Below the pieces are notes generated by a model. The model was not told where the DNA came from and did no database searches. It saw only the letters and a list, made by a program, of their open reading frames with translations. 64,000 nucleotides of DNA from Azotobacter salinestris (GTDB lineage: Bacteria > Pseudomonadota > Gammaproteobacteria > Pseudomonadales > Pseudomonadaceae): positions 1-64,000 of the forward strand of contig NZ_CP045302.1 in the NCBI RefSeq assembly GCF_009363155.1, given 5' to 3'. The translations under genes were made by a program, and so were the position numbers. Shown piece after piece: positions 1 through 8,503 of the stretch (the first letter of the stretch is position 1; each line of letters starts with the position of its first letter).

Positions 1-116
1 CCGTATCGATCGCCGCCGACGAGGGTGACAACGCCATCATCACGCCGGCCGCGAACGTCATGCATGCGGTCGGGGAGATGCCTGTGCTCGGCACGGTTAC
101 GTTCCAGCCGCTCTAA
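1..116 (+). CDS. Baseplate J-like protein (Mu gp47 type), C-terminal fragment
   Basis: An open frame enters the window (first full codon at base 3) and stops at TAA 114-116. The 37 visible residues end in a GEMPVLGTVTFQPL-like tail, typical of the C-terminus of Mu gp47/baseplate J proteins, which form the wedge of a contractile-tail baseplate. The call rests on this short tail and on the gp48-type gene that follows 9 bp later, the usual order in Mu- and P2-like baseplate operons. The 5' part of the gene lies outside the window. Confidence 0.6.
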   Translation, partial: VSIAADEGDNAIITPAANVMHAVGEMPVLGTVTFQPL

Positions 117-125
117 GGGGGAGTC

Positions 126-797
126 ATGCCGCGCACAGCTGCAGAATACCAGGAGCAGCTGAAAGCGCTGCTCCCGCCCGGGATCGCCTTCCCGCGCGAG
201 CCCGGTACCCGCCTCGAGGATTTGCTCGATGGCATGGCGCAGGAGTTGGCCCGCATCGATGCGCGGGGCGAACGGCTGATCATCGAGGCGAACCCGCTCA
301 GTACCAGCGAGTTGCTGGCCGATTGGGAGCGCGTCGCCGGTCTGCCGGACAACTGCGCCGGCACGCTCGAAACGACCCAGCAGGGGCGTCGCAACGCCCT
401 GCTAGCGAAGCTCACCGCCACCGGCGGCCAGAGCCCGGCCTACTTCATCGAGGTGGCGCGGGCGCTCGGCTACGAGGTGAACATCAGCGAGTTCCGGCCC
501 TTTCGCGCCGGCCTGTCGCAAGCCGGCGATCCGCTGACAAGCGGCGACTGGGTTCATACCTGGCGGCTCAACACGCACGAGACGACGGTCATCGCCTTCC
601 GCGCCGGCCTGTCCGTCGCCGGCGAGCCGCTGCGCACCTGGGGCAACGACCCCCTCGAGTGCAAGATCGACCAGCTCAAGCCCGCCCACACGATCGTGCT
701 CTACGGCTACGGCGCGATCGAGATTCAGCAGGCATACCTGCTGTCCGACCGGCTCTGGCACTACGCAAACTTCATACTTCCCGAGGACATAGGATGA
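126..797 (+). CDS. Phage tail/baseplate protein, gp48/YmfQ family (DUF2313)
   Basis: A 223-residue protein of the YmfQ/DUF2313 family, which in Mu-like phages (gp48) caps or completes the baseplate. Visible family signs are an N-terminal LKALLPPGIAFPRE segment, a helical LEDLLDGMAQELARIDAR stretch, the 'DWERVAGLPD' block around residue 67, and a C-terminus ending a beta region with KPAHTIVLYGYG. Length is close to the family norm. The stop overlaps the ATG of the next gene (ATGA at 794-797), so the two are translationally coupled in a rightward tail operon. It is a structural virion protein with no enzyme motif seen. Confidence 0.85.
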   Translation: MPRTAAEYQEQLKALLPPGIAFPREPGTRLEDLLDGMAQELARIDARGERLIIEANPLSTSELLADWERVAGLPDNCAGTLETTQQGRRNALLAKLTATGGQSPAYFIEVARALGYEVNISEFRPFRAGLSQAGDPLTSGDWVHTWRLNTHETTVIAFRAGLSVAGEPLRTWGNDPLECKIDQLKPAHTIVLYGYGAIEIQQAYLLSDRLWHYANFILPEDIG

Positions 798-3204
798 GCG
801 ATCCGGCTGATCTCAATGACCGGCTGCTCCAGGCTGTGCTGAAGGCGGAGCCGGCAAGCCAGATCATGTTCGACGTCGCAAATGGCGACGATCAGACCGA
901 AGTGCAGACCCTGAGCGGCCGCATCCCGTCGCTGGCAAAGTGGCTGAAAGACAAGGGCAATGCCCTCGTCGACAGCGCCGCGGCGCTGCAGGATTATGCG
1001 GCGTTGCGCGCATACACCGGTCCCCTGTCGATCGTGCGCATTATCAAGCCGGGTATCAGCGGCTTCTTCCAGCACCGCGCAGGGGACACGACCAGCGCCG
1101 ACAACGCCGGCACGCTCATCGTCGACACCCTGGGGCGGCGGTGGAAGCGACAGTACGAGGGGCCGGTCTACGCCACCTGGTTCGGCCTCGTCGGCGGCGC
1201 CGGCATCGATGAGACCGGGACCATCCTGACCGCGATCGAGGCGATGCCCGCAGGCGGTCAGCTGATCATCGCCGCGCAGAACCCCGACGATCCGATCTAC
1301 ATCAACCGCCCGCTCCCCGTCGAGACGAGCCACTTCACCCTGGATTTCCGCAGTCCGATCCTCTGCGGGCCGAACGAGATGATCCGCATCAACGGCGGCC
1401 TGCTGGAGGTGAAGCGCCCAGGCATGGTCAACGACAACCTGGCCCTGCGCTCGCCCAGTACCGTGGATGCCGAGGGCCGCATGGTCCTGCCGCTACGTCC
1501 CGGAGAAGGCGCCTTCCTGCTGCTCGACGACAAGATCGTGGTGCGCGGGGAAAATGACCGATACGGCAAAGCGTTCACCAAGCAAGTCACCACAGTCATC
1601 GCGATCAACGGGGATGACATCACGTGCGCGAACGAGCCGGACGAGACATTTCAACCGACGTATCCGGGCAGTGAGTGGCCGTCGGACTGGACGACCGGGA
1701 CCACGATATCCATTGCTGCGTTTTCCGCGCTGACCGTTGATGTGGCCCCGGGCGAGCGCCCGCATACGGTTACCGTTGCCAGCACGGACATCTTTGCTGT
1801 CGGGCAGCTCTGCTACATCAGCGACGCCAGGCCCGAAGCCGACATGATCGCGCCTGTCGCATCGAACCTGCGCTCAGCCTGCAATATGGAAATCGCCCGG
1901 ATCGTGGCGGTCGATCCGGTGGCCAAGACGTTGACCTTCGACCGCCACCTGGAGCGGGATTTCCCCACCGCCTGGGGCGCCGGTGTTGCCATCATGGCCC
2001 CGGTAGTCAACTCGCATATCATCCTGCGCGCCGGCATGTCGTGGGCTGCCCCGCAGCCGAACCGCCGCAACTCGGCACTGGCTATCAACTACGGTGACCG
2101 TTGTACGATCCAGGCGGATCTGATCGACGGCATTGCGGGACGGATCGGCGCGGCGGTACGCGTCGGCTACAGCTATGACTGCCACATCATCAATGCGCGA
2201 GTGCGAGACGCATATCGGTTTGAGTCGGCTGAAGGCTACGGCCTGACGCTGTACTACTCGACCCTCTGCAGCATCAAGCACAGCCACGCGACCGGCTGCC
2301 GGCACAACTACCTGGTCCAGACGTGTACGCTCTGGGAAATCGCCTACAACTACGCTGGCGACGACTACATCAGCGGTATCGACGCGCACGGCGCGAATAG
2401 CGTCAAGGGCTGGGTACACCACAACACCGTGACCCGCAGTAACCGGCATTCGCCGGCGTCACCAACGGCGGCGGCATTCGCATCGGCAACACCTCGCACG
2501 TCATCGGAGACCACGACACCCTCGTCGAGGACAACTGGATCTCGGGCTACCTGGGCGCCCTGCATGCCGCGCTCGACGTGTCGCCGTCCAGCCGGGACAC
2601 CGTCTTGCGGAAAAACACCATCCAGGACGTGCAGATCGCCTTCCGCCACTACAAGGTGAACACCAGCAACCCGAACCAGCATGCGAACCGGGTGGAGTTC
2701 TCGGACAACCTGGTGATCCGCGCCGTCGAGCCGCTCGACGTCGAGAACTACGACGGCAACAGCTACTGGGACGAGCTGATCCTCAAGCGCAACACGTTCA
2801 GGGAGTGCGGCCCCGTCGTCGTGTGGGACATCCCCAAGGTTCTCTGCAAAGGCAACGATGTCGAGGACATGGCCTACGTACCCGCCCAGCATGCCTTCCA
2901 GTTCCGCGGCATTGGCGACCTGCGGATGCAGGGCTGCTCGGTCGACGGCGCCGCGCGAGGCGTCATCGTGACCAACTGCGCCAAGGCGGCCCTGGTCCGC
3001 AACTGGCTGGGCGAGACGGTGGACGGCATCCCGATCACCGACGGCGGCGGCAATGGCCAACTGATCCTGCTCGACAACGACAACGGCCTGCCGCCGACCA
3101 CGCTCATCGACGGCGGTGAGTTTGAGGCCGCCACGACCACCGTGATCGATGGCGGCGACTTCGATGACGCCACCGGCACTTTTTATGATGGAGGCACTTT
3201 CTGA
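794..3204 (+). pseudogene. Phage tailspike-like protein, frameshifted (parallel beta-helix type)
   Basis: The reading frame starts at ATG 794 (MSDPADLNDRLL) and runs to about base 2440, ending in a HHNTVTRSN segment. The sensible protein then continues one frame over as PAFAGVTNGGGIRIGN up to TGA 3202-3204. Restoring one C in the short C-run at 2441-2442 joins the frames into about 803 residues, so this is a one-base deletion, either real or a sequencing error. An FGLVGGAGIDETGTI segment near residue 137 and later HxN turns suggest a pectate-lyase-like right-handed beta-helix, as in receptor-binding tailspikes. The C-terminus repeats a DGG-x-F motif three times. Substrate is unknown. Confidence 0.7.
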
Positions 3205-4827
3205 TGGCTGATCGGTACCAGCATCGCCGCAAAACCACCTGCGGTATCGCACCGACGACGCTGCTGGTCGGCGAGTTCGCTACGAACCTTGCGGATGGGC
3301 AAGTCTGGGTCGGCCAGGCCGATGGCTCGCCAAAGCCCCTGGCCGAGATGGCGGCGGTGGCGGCCGGTATGCGGGCGATCATCGGCGCGACGATCGCACA
3401 GGGCTCCAACGTCAGTCTCGACGTCAACCCGACGACCGGCGTCGTGACCATCTCGGCGACAGGCGGGGGGGGGGGGCGGCGGTTTCCGGCGCGGCATACG
3501 CCTGGGCTTCATCGGCACCAGCCTTATCCAGAACAACATCCAGTCGAGCAGCAGCCAGGTCTCGCACTCGTCGCGGGGCTGGATCTCGTGGGCGCGCTTC
3601 TTTTCGCGCGGGCGCTTCTTCACCCCGGTCTGGTATGACCCGAGCGTCTATAGCGGATGGGAGCCGGGCGGTGCCGCGGGTACCACCCGGTATTTCCGGG
3701 GGCTGAATGCCGGCGTGTCCGGCCAGACGATTGCGCAGATCGCGGCCCGCAAGGAGTTCCTCGCCGCGGCGGTCGAGTGCGACATGATCGTCATCGACGG
3801 CGGCACGAACGATATCGATGCGCTGACCGCCACGGAGATCCAGGATGCCCGCGAGGCGATCGCGGAGTATTACCTGGGCCTGGGCATCCCGGTGGTCCTG
3901 CTGCCGATCCTGGCGCGCAGCACCGCGCAATGGCCGGGCGGCGATGTCAAGCGGCAGAAGGCCGCCTGGATCAACCAGCGCTCTCGCGACTTCTGCAAGG
4001 GACGAGAGGCATGCTGGCTCTATGACTGGAACCAGCCCTGGGCCGATTTGACGGGTTCCTACGTCGTGCCGAAAGCCGGCTACTCCAACGATGGCCTGCA
4101 CAAGGCGCCCCCCGGCGGCGTGGCGGTCGGCGAAGACTTCGCCAACTTCCTGGCCGACATCCTGCCGCCCGCCCAGCCGCGCGTATGGGCGCAGGACGAC
4201 CAGTACAGTGCGGCCAACAACCCGTTCGGGAACCTCCTGAGCAACCCGTTCTGCCTGGGGACGGGAGGCACGCTGACCGGTGGTGCGACCGGTACCGTCG
4301 CAAACAACATGCGGATCGAGCTGGTCAGCGGTGACGGGGCCGTCGTCGGCAGCAAGGAGGCGCGCGCCGACGGCCGCGGCGAGTACCAGGTCATCACTGT
4401 CACTCCGGGCACAACTGATACGACCGCCCGCTTCCGCACCGCCACCGCCGACATGGCCACGACGTTCCCGGTCGGCACCTGGCTGCAGGCGTCGTGCGAG
4501 GTGGAGATCAGCGCGCACGCCTACATCCGGGGCGTGACCTTGACTCTGTGGAATGTGACCGCAGGCCTGACGGTTTCTGACATGAGCCCCGACGTTTACC
4601 CAGCTCCTGATCCGGCGGTCCGTTGGCCGAACCGGACATATAAGGGGCTGCTGGAAACCCCGGCTATCCGCGTTTCCACGGCCAACCCGACGTTCCGCTG
4701 GCGCCTCGACATCGTCCTGGGCAATACCGGGGAAGGCGCCTCGGGCGACCTGGTGGTCAAGGTCGGCGCGGTCGAGTTTCGGCCCGTCGAAGATCCGCGA
4801 GCGCTTGTCGGCTACACGGCAGGCTGA
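3204..4827 (+). pseudogene. Tail fibre with SGNH/GDSL hydrolase domain, out of frame at a G12 tract
   Basis: The gene starts at ATG 3204, overlapping the upstream stop (TGATG). The first 87 residues form an N-terminal tail-attachment domain ending in VTISATGG. A run of 12 G at 3465-3476 puts the rest one base out of frame; with 11 (or 14) G the frames join into a protein of about 540 residues. Beyond the tract lies a complete SGNH hydrolase: block I GFIGTS (Ser about residue 106), block III GGTND, and the DGLH pair (Asp about 296, His about 299). A beta-rich C-terminal segment from about base 4240 may bind carbohydrate. As written, translation ends at 3638 after a nonsense tail. SGNH enzymes often remove acetyl groups from polysaccharides. 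The G-run may be phase-variable or an assembly error. Confidence 0.7.
3465..3476 (+). repeat. Homopolymeric G tract (12 G) inside tail-fibre gene
   Basis: Twelve consecutive G lie between codons for a glycine linker and the SGNH domain. Frame 3 is open upstream and frame 1 downstream; losing one G or gaining two restores the full-length protein. The run encodes glycines, so length changes would alter only the linker when in frame. Confidence 0.9.
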
Positions 4828-4856
4828 CAAGTAACTGATCACACGAGACTTTACGC

Positions 4857-5387
4857 ATGCATCGAATAGACGTCCCGTCGGCGACGGAAGACCACCAATT
4901 CACCGAGGGTTCGCCGGCAGGCGGGGTTCCGGCGACGACGGTATCCGCCGCCTGGCTGAACGACATGCAGGAGGAGCTGATCAGCATCCTGGCCGCGGCC
5001 GGCATCGCGCCGGTCAAGGGCGATCAGGATCAGGTGCTGGCGGCGATCCTGGCGCTTATTGCCGCGCAGGCGGGCGGCATGAGATCGCTCACGCCGAATG
5101 GGTATCGTCAGATCGGGGATATCGTTCTGCAGTGGGGTTCCGGGGCAACCGCTACAGGCAACCTCGACGACGTGGTTTTTCCCGTGACATTCCCGAACGA
5201 GGTATGGGCGGTCATCGTCATGGAAGCAGCGTCGGCAGGGTGGGGCACACCGGTTCAGCCGACCGTTTACGGATGCGCAAACAAGCACCCGTCTGGGTTC
5301 AAAGTTAGCGGGGCCCGAGTGCTTGCCGACGGCGGGGCGCTGTATGAAAGCGGCCTTTTTTACAACTACATTGCCATCGGTCGGTGA
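4857..5387 (+). CDS. Phage tail fibre protein with gp53-like C-terminal domain
   Basis: A 176-residue protein. The N-terminal half (residues 1-70) holds the short helical segment typical of fibre trimer stems, including TVSAAWLNDMQEEL and ILAAAGI. The C-terminal half starts with GYRQIGDIVLQWG and ends with NYIAIGR, the conserved ends of the gp53-like tail-fibre tip domain that contacts the host surface. It follows the SGNH fibre gene after 29 bp and precedes a small assembly-type protein, the usual order in a tail-fibre module. It probably forms part of the host-range apparatus; its receptor cannot be told from sequence. Confidence 0.75.
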   Translation: MHRIDVPSATEDHQFTEGSPAGGVPATTVSAAWLNDMQEELISILAAAGIAPVKGDQDQVLAAILALIAAQAGGMRSLTPNGYRQIGDIVLQWGSGATATGNLDDVVFPVTFPNEVWAVIVMEAASAGWGTPVQPTVYGCANKHPSGFKVSGARVLADGGALYESGLFYNYIAIGR

Positions 5388-5394
5388 GGTGGAG

Positions 5395-5763
5395 ATGGGG
5401 ATTTTTTATAGCGCCACGACCAACGGGTTCTACGACTCGGCGCTCAACAAGACCATGCCTGCCGACGCGGTGAAGATCACACACGAGCAGCGCGCCGAAT
5501 TGCTGGCCGGGCATTCTGCCAGGAAGCTGATCAAGCCTGGCGCGGGTGGCAGGCCCACCTTGCAGAGCCCGCCGGAGCCCACCGTCGAACAGAAGCGGCA
5601 CGCCGTCCTGGCGCAGCGATCGCGTGCATACCGGCTGGAGTCCGATCCGCTGAAGCTCGAGGCTGAATATGACGCGCTGATCGCCGGCACCGAGCCGGAC
5701 TACTCGGCCTGGCTGGCCAAGGTCGCCGAGATCAAGGAGCGCTATCCGCTCCCGAATCATTAG
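5395..5763 (+). CDS. Small tail-fibre assembly/chaperone-like protein
   Basis: A 122-residue protein. I take ATG 5395 (MGIFYSATTNGFYD) as the start because a GGTGAGGTGGAG purine-rich stretch precedes it; an in-frame upstream ATG at 5323 would run into the fibre gene. The N-terminus YSATTNGFYD and the C-terminal DYSAWLAKVAEIKERYPLP are common in tail-fibre assembly proteins of tailed phages, which help fibres trimerise and are not part of the virion. Its place directly after the fibre gene supports this. A helical, charged middle is visible and no catalytic motif is seen. Confidence 0.6.
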   Translation: MGIFYSATTNGFYDSALNKTMPADAVKITHEQRAELLAGHSARKLIKPGAGGRPTLQSPPEPTVEQKRHAVLAQRSRAYRLESDPLKLEAEYDALIAGTEPDYSAWLAKVAEIKERYPLPNH

Positions 5764-5801
5764 AGCCGCTCGGCATCAATCAATAGAACCATGAATGCCC
5801 C

Positions 5802-5825
5802 AAGCCCGCCCTGTGCGGGTTTTTT
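5802..5825 (+). terminator. Rho-independent terminator after tail-fibre genes
   Basis: CCCGC at 5805-5809 pairs with GCGGG at 5815-5819 around a five-base loop and is followed by six T. It separates the tail operon from the alginate lyase gene that starts 17 bp later. Confidence 0.8.
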
Positions 5826-5841
5826 CGTTTAAGGAGACACC

Positions 5842-6549
5842 ATGCCCAGCATCGACCTAACCGGTTTTAACCTGACTACCTCCGAAGTAGGTTCGGACGG
5901 TAACGCCAAGACCTACTGGCCGGGAGAGTTCACGGACAACGAGTATTTCAAGGTTCTGGACACTGGCGAGGTGGACCTCTGGGCCCCCACCAAGGGCGAC
6001 GCCACCACGCCGAACTCGGATCGTTCGCGCACTGAGTTCCGGGAGATCATCCCGGGGACCAAGACCCTGAAGAACTGGCAGTTGGGCGAGCATCCGGCCC
6101 AGTACCTGCGCGTAGCAATGACCATGCGTCAGACCAACAGCAACGGGCGAGTCTGCATCGGACAGATCCACATCAAGGACATCAGCCGCCCCGTGCTGAA
6201 GATCATCGCCGACGCCAGCAAGGACCCGGAGCGCAAGGTATTCAGCGTCCAGGCCAAGATCCGTCAGAACTGCAACCAAAGCGACGACCCGGGTTTCGTG
6301 CTGCTGGAGAGCGTGCCGCTCGATGAGCGCATTAGCTATTCGGTGGCGGTCAGCGGCGGCGGGGTGATCTCGATCAACTTCGCCCACGGCACCCGCCGCG
6401 GCGAGTGTCGCTTCAACTTGCTGCCGTCCTACGTCGGCCGCCTGCTCTACTTCAAGGCCGGCCTCTATGTCCAGGAAGACGCTACCGAGCTGACGCTGCC
6501 GACCGAGGGGGCACGAGCACGGCTGCATAGCCTTGTCGTCGAGCGCTAG
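5842..6549 (+). CDS. Polysaccharide lyase family 7 (alginate lyase), prophage-borne
   Basis: A 235-residue protein with all three family-7 signatures: the RSRTEFRE block (residues 61-68, R-x-E-x-R core), QIH at 108-110, and YFKAGLYVQ at 203-211. These hold the Arg, Gln, His and Tyr residues that bind and beta-eliminate uronates in the jelly-roll cleft of alginate lyases. No signal peptide is visible, so the enzyme is probably released at lysis or carried on the virion. A GGAG ribosome site precedes ATG 5842. Terminators flank the gene on both sides, the layout of an independently expressed accessory gene. Whether M or G blocks are cut cannot be read from the sequence. Confidence 0.88.
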   Translation: MPSIDLTGFNLTTSEVGSDGNAKTYWPGEFTDNEYFKVLDTGEVDLWAPTKGDATTPNSDRSRTEFREIIPGTKTLKNWQLGEHPAQYLRVAMTMRQTNSNGRVCIGQIHIKDISRPVLKIIADASKDPERKVFSVQAKIRQNCNQSDDPGFVLLESVPLDERISYSVAVSGGGVISINFAHGTRRGECRFNLLPSYVGRLLYFKAGLYVQEDATELTLPTEGARARLHSLVVER

Positions 6550-6590
6550 TAATGCCAAGCCTCCCTCTCTGATCACCAAGCCGAACCCGC

Positions 6591-6606
6591 GCCCTACGGG
6601 CTTTTT
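6591..6606 (+). terminator. Rho-independent terminator after alginate lyase
   Basis: GCCC at 6591-6594 pairs with GGGC at 6598-6601 with a TAC loop, followed by five T. The surrounding wording (short spacer, hairpin, T-run, GGAG, ATG) mirrors the terminator upstream of the lyase. Confidence 0.65.
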
Positions 6607-6621
6607 GTTTCTGGAGTTCCC

Positions 6622-7110
6622 ATGCTTCTATCCGAGATCCGCGCCGCGGCCATCGCCCCGGCGCTTGCGCTGCTGCCTGCGCGTATGAATACCCCGGCCG
6701 CAGAAGTCATGCTGCTGACGATCGGGCTGCAGGAATCTGGCTTGATCCATCGCCGGCAGATCGGCGGGCCGGCCAGGGGGTGGTGGCAATTCGAGCAGGG
6801 TGGCGGGGTGGCTGGGGTACTGCGGCATCCTGAATCGGCGGGATACGCTCGTGGCGTCTGCACAGCCCGGAGGGTCAGCCCTGAGCCTGGCATCGTATGG
6901 GCCGAGCTCGAGCACAATGACATCCTCGCCGCTGCCTTCGCCCGCCTGCTGCTGTGGACCGATCCGGCGCCGCTGCCGGAGGTGGGCGAGGTGGCCAAAA
7001 GCTGGGACTACTACCAGCGCTGCTGGCGGCCTGGGAAACCGCACCGGCAGCGGTGGGATGCGTGCTATGCCCAGGCGATGGATGCGCTGGCCGGCGGGAT
7101 GCTGGCATGA
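6622..7110 (+). CDS. Conserved phage protein of the lysis cassette, endolysin-like
   Basis: A 162-residue protein starting at ATG 6622 behind CTGGAG. The visible pattern is a helical N-terminus, GLQESGL with a candidate catalytic Glu near residue 39, then GGPARGWWQFE and a GGV-x-GVLRHP stretch, reminiscent of lysozyme-like folds. It lies immediately before a clear holin gene and overlaps it by four bases (ATGA), where phages usually keep the endolysin. No second catalytic residue can be assigned with certainty, so muralytic activity is inference from context. It may instead be a structural or unassigned lysis-region protein. Confidence 0.5.
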   Translation: MLLSEIRAAAIAPALALLPARMNTPAAEVMLLTIGLQESGLIHRRQIGGPARGWWQFEQGGGVAGVLRHPESAGYARGVCTARRVSPEPGIVWAELEHNDILAAAFARLLLWTDPAPLPEVGEVAKSWDYYQRCWRPGKPHRQRWDACYAQAMDALAGGMLA

Positions 7111-7550
7111 GCCTGCTGACTACTGCCACGGCGCTGCTGCCGACCGTCGCCGGCCTGCTCGACCGGGTGATCCCTGACCCCGAGCAGAAAGCTCACGCTC
7201 AGCTCGAACTGCTCAGGCTCGACCAAGAGGGCGCTTTCAAGGAGCTGGATGCGGCCCTGCAGGTCAACCTGGCCCAGGCGAAGATCAACGAGGTCGAGGC
7301 GGCGAGCCAGTCCGGCTTCCAGGCGCTCGGCAGGCCGCTCTGCCTGCTGGCCTGCGCTGTCGGGCTCTGGTACCAGTTCCTGGTCCGCCCGTTGCTGCCG
7401 TGGGTGTTGACCGTCTGCGGCGTGCAGGGCGTGCCCGAGCTCCCATCCCTGGACGACTCGCTGTGGGAGCTGACGTTCGCGATGCTTGGTCTCGGAGCGC
7501 TGCGGACGGCCGATCGCTGGAAGCGGGTGAATGCGATCGTGCCGAAGTGA
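7107..7550 (+). CDS. Phage holin, three-transmembrane (GTA_holin_3TM-like) family
   Basis: A 147-residue membrane protein starting at ATG 7107, inside the stop of the previous gene. The N-terminus is followed by a charged DPEQKAHAQLELL helix. A hydrophobic segment around residues 74-97 contains LWYQFLVRPLLPWVL, a hallmark of this holin family, and the C-terminus carries MLGLGALRTADRWKR, matching the conserved GLGGLRT-type end. Holins pierce the cytoplasmic membrane so that endolysin can reach the wall. With the preceding gene it forms the lysis cassette of the prophage. Confidence 0.82.
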   Translation: MSLLTTATALLPTVAGLLDRVIPDPEQKAHAQLELLRLDQEGAFKELDAALQVNLAQAKINEVEAASQSGFQALGRPLCLLACAVGLWYQFLVRPLLPWVLTVCGVQGVPELPSLDDSLWELTFAMLGLGALRTADRWKRVNAIVPK

Positions 7551-7634
7551 AGCAATGAAGGAGAGCGACGGCCCCCAGTGTTCCAGCACCCGGGCCGCCG
7601 CCAGACCAGCAGACTATCCCTGCAAGCCCAGCCA

Positions 7635-7671
7635 AGGCTCCCCGCTCCGTGCACGAAGCGGGCGGGAGCCT
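7635..7671 (+). other. Strong inverted repeat between holin and methyltransferase genes
   Basis: AGGCTCCC at 7635-7642 pairs with GGGAGCCT at 7664-7671, and CGCT 7643-7646 pairs with AGCG 7657-7660 inside it. No T-run follows, so it may act as a processing or attenuation hairpin rather than a simple terminator. It ends six bases before the LexA-like box. Confidence 0.6.
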
Positions 7672-7676
7672 ATCAC

Positions 7677-7692
7677 CTGTTTATCCATACAG
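7677..7692 (+). promoter_or_regulatory. LexA (SOS) box upstream of the adenine methyltransferase
   Basis: CTGT-N8-ACAG at 7677-7692 matches the LexA consensus core of gammaproteobacteria exactly, with a TA flank on the 3' side. It lies 16 bp before ATG 7709 and can serve only the methyltransferase gene, suggesting induction during DNA damage and prophage induction. Confidence 0.65.
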
Positions 7693-7708
7693 TAAAGGCT
7701 TGCACCTT

Positions 7709-8503
7709 ATGATCAATCCCATCATCCCGTGGATGGGCGGCAAGCGCCGCCTGGCCGGCCGCCTGATCCCGCTCTTTCCGCCGCACGAGTGCTACGTCGA
7801 GGTCTTTGCCGGCGGCGCGGCACTCTACTTCCTGCGGCCCGTTCCCGCGTCCATCGAGGTTCTCAACGACATCAATGGCGATCTGGTCAGCCTCTATCGC
7901 GTCGTGCAGAACCACCTCGAGGAGTTCGTCCGCCAATTCAAGTGGGCGCTCAGCTCGCGGCAAGTCTTCGAGTGGCAGAAGATGACCCACCCGGAAACCC
8001 TCACGGACATCCAGCGGGCAGCGCGCTTCTTCTACCTGCAGCACCACGCCTTTGGCGGCAAGGTATCTGGGCAGACTTTTGGCACAGCTACCACCAGCCC
8101 GGCCATCAACCTGCTGCGCATCGAGGAAAATCTCTCCGCTGCCTGGCAGCGCCTGGCCGGCACCTACGTCGAGAACCTGCCTTGGCTGGAGTGCGCCAAG
8201 CGCTACGACCGGACGCATACCTTCTTCTATATGGACCCGCCGTACTGGCAGACAGAGGGTTACGGGGTTGACTTCCCGTTCGACGAATACGAACGGATGG
8301 CCGCGTTTATGCGTTCGTGCAAGGGCAAGGTGATGGTCAGCATCAACGACCATCTCGACATCCGTCAGGCCTTCGAAGGCTTCCACATGGAGCGCCTGGA
8401 TATCCGCTACAGCAACACCAACCAGCGGCATGGAAAGGCCGAAGTGACTGGCGAGCTGGTGATCATGAATTGGGAGCCGGATGCGTTGGCGGGGTTGCTA
8501 TGA
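7709..8503 (+). CDS. DNA adenine methyltransferase, D12 (Dam-like) class
   Basis: A 264-residue N6-adenine methyltransferase. Start ATG 7709 (MINPIIPWMGGKRR) is preceded by AAAGG; a longer frame from 7649 would run through the LexA box. Motif X is PWMGGKRR, motif I is EVFAGGAAL (SAM binding), and motif IV is DPPYWQTEGYG (catalytic, target adenine). Length fits the Dam/M.DpnII class. No restriction endonuclease lies beside it, so it is an orphan phage enzyme, probably protecting phage DNA or altering host control. It is the last gene before the prophage end. The recognition site cannot be predicted here. Confidence 0.87.
   Translation: MINPIIPWMGGKRRLAGRLIPLFPPHECYVEVFAGGAALYFLRPVPASIEVLNDINGDLVSLYRVVQNHLEEFVRQFKWALSSRQVFEWQKMTHPETLTDIQRAARFFYLQHHAFGGKVSGQTFGTATTSPAINLLRIEENLSAAWQRLAGTYVENLPWLECAKRYDRTHTFFYMDPPYWQTEGYGVDFPFDEYERMAAFMRSCKGKVMVSINDHLDIRQAFEGFHMERLDIRYSNTNQRHGKAEVTGELVIMNWEPDALAGLL

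Noticed and set aside
323-793. Upstream part of the long frame that later becomes the tailspike
   Set aside because: It is out-of-frame reading of the gp48-type gene; the tailspike protein starts at ATG 794.
7649-7708. Longer N-terminus for the adenine methyltransferase
   Set aside because: It would translate through the hairpin and the LexA box, and the family starts at the segment encoded from 7709.
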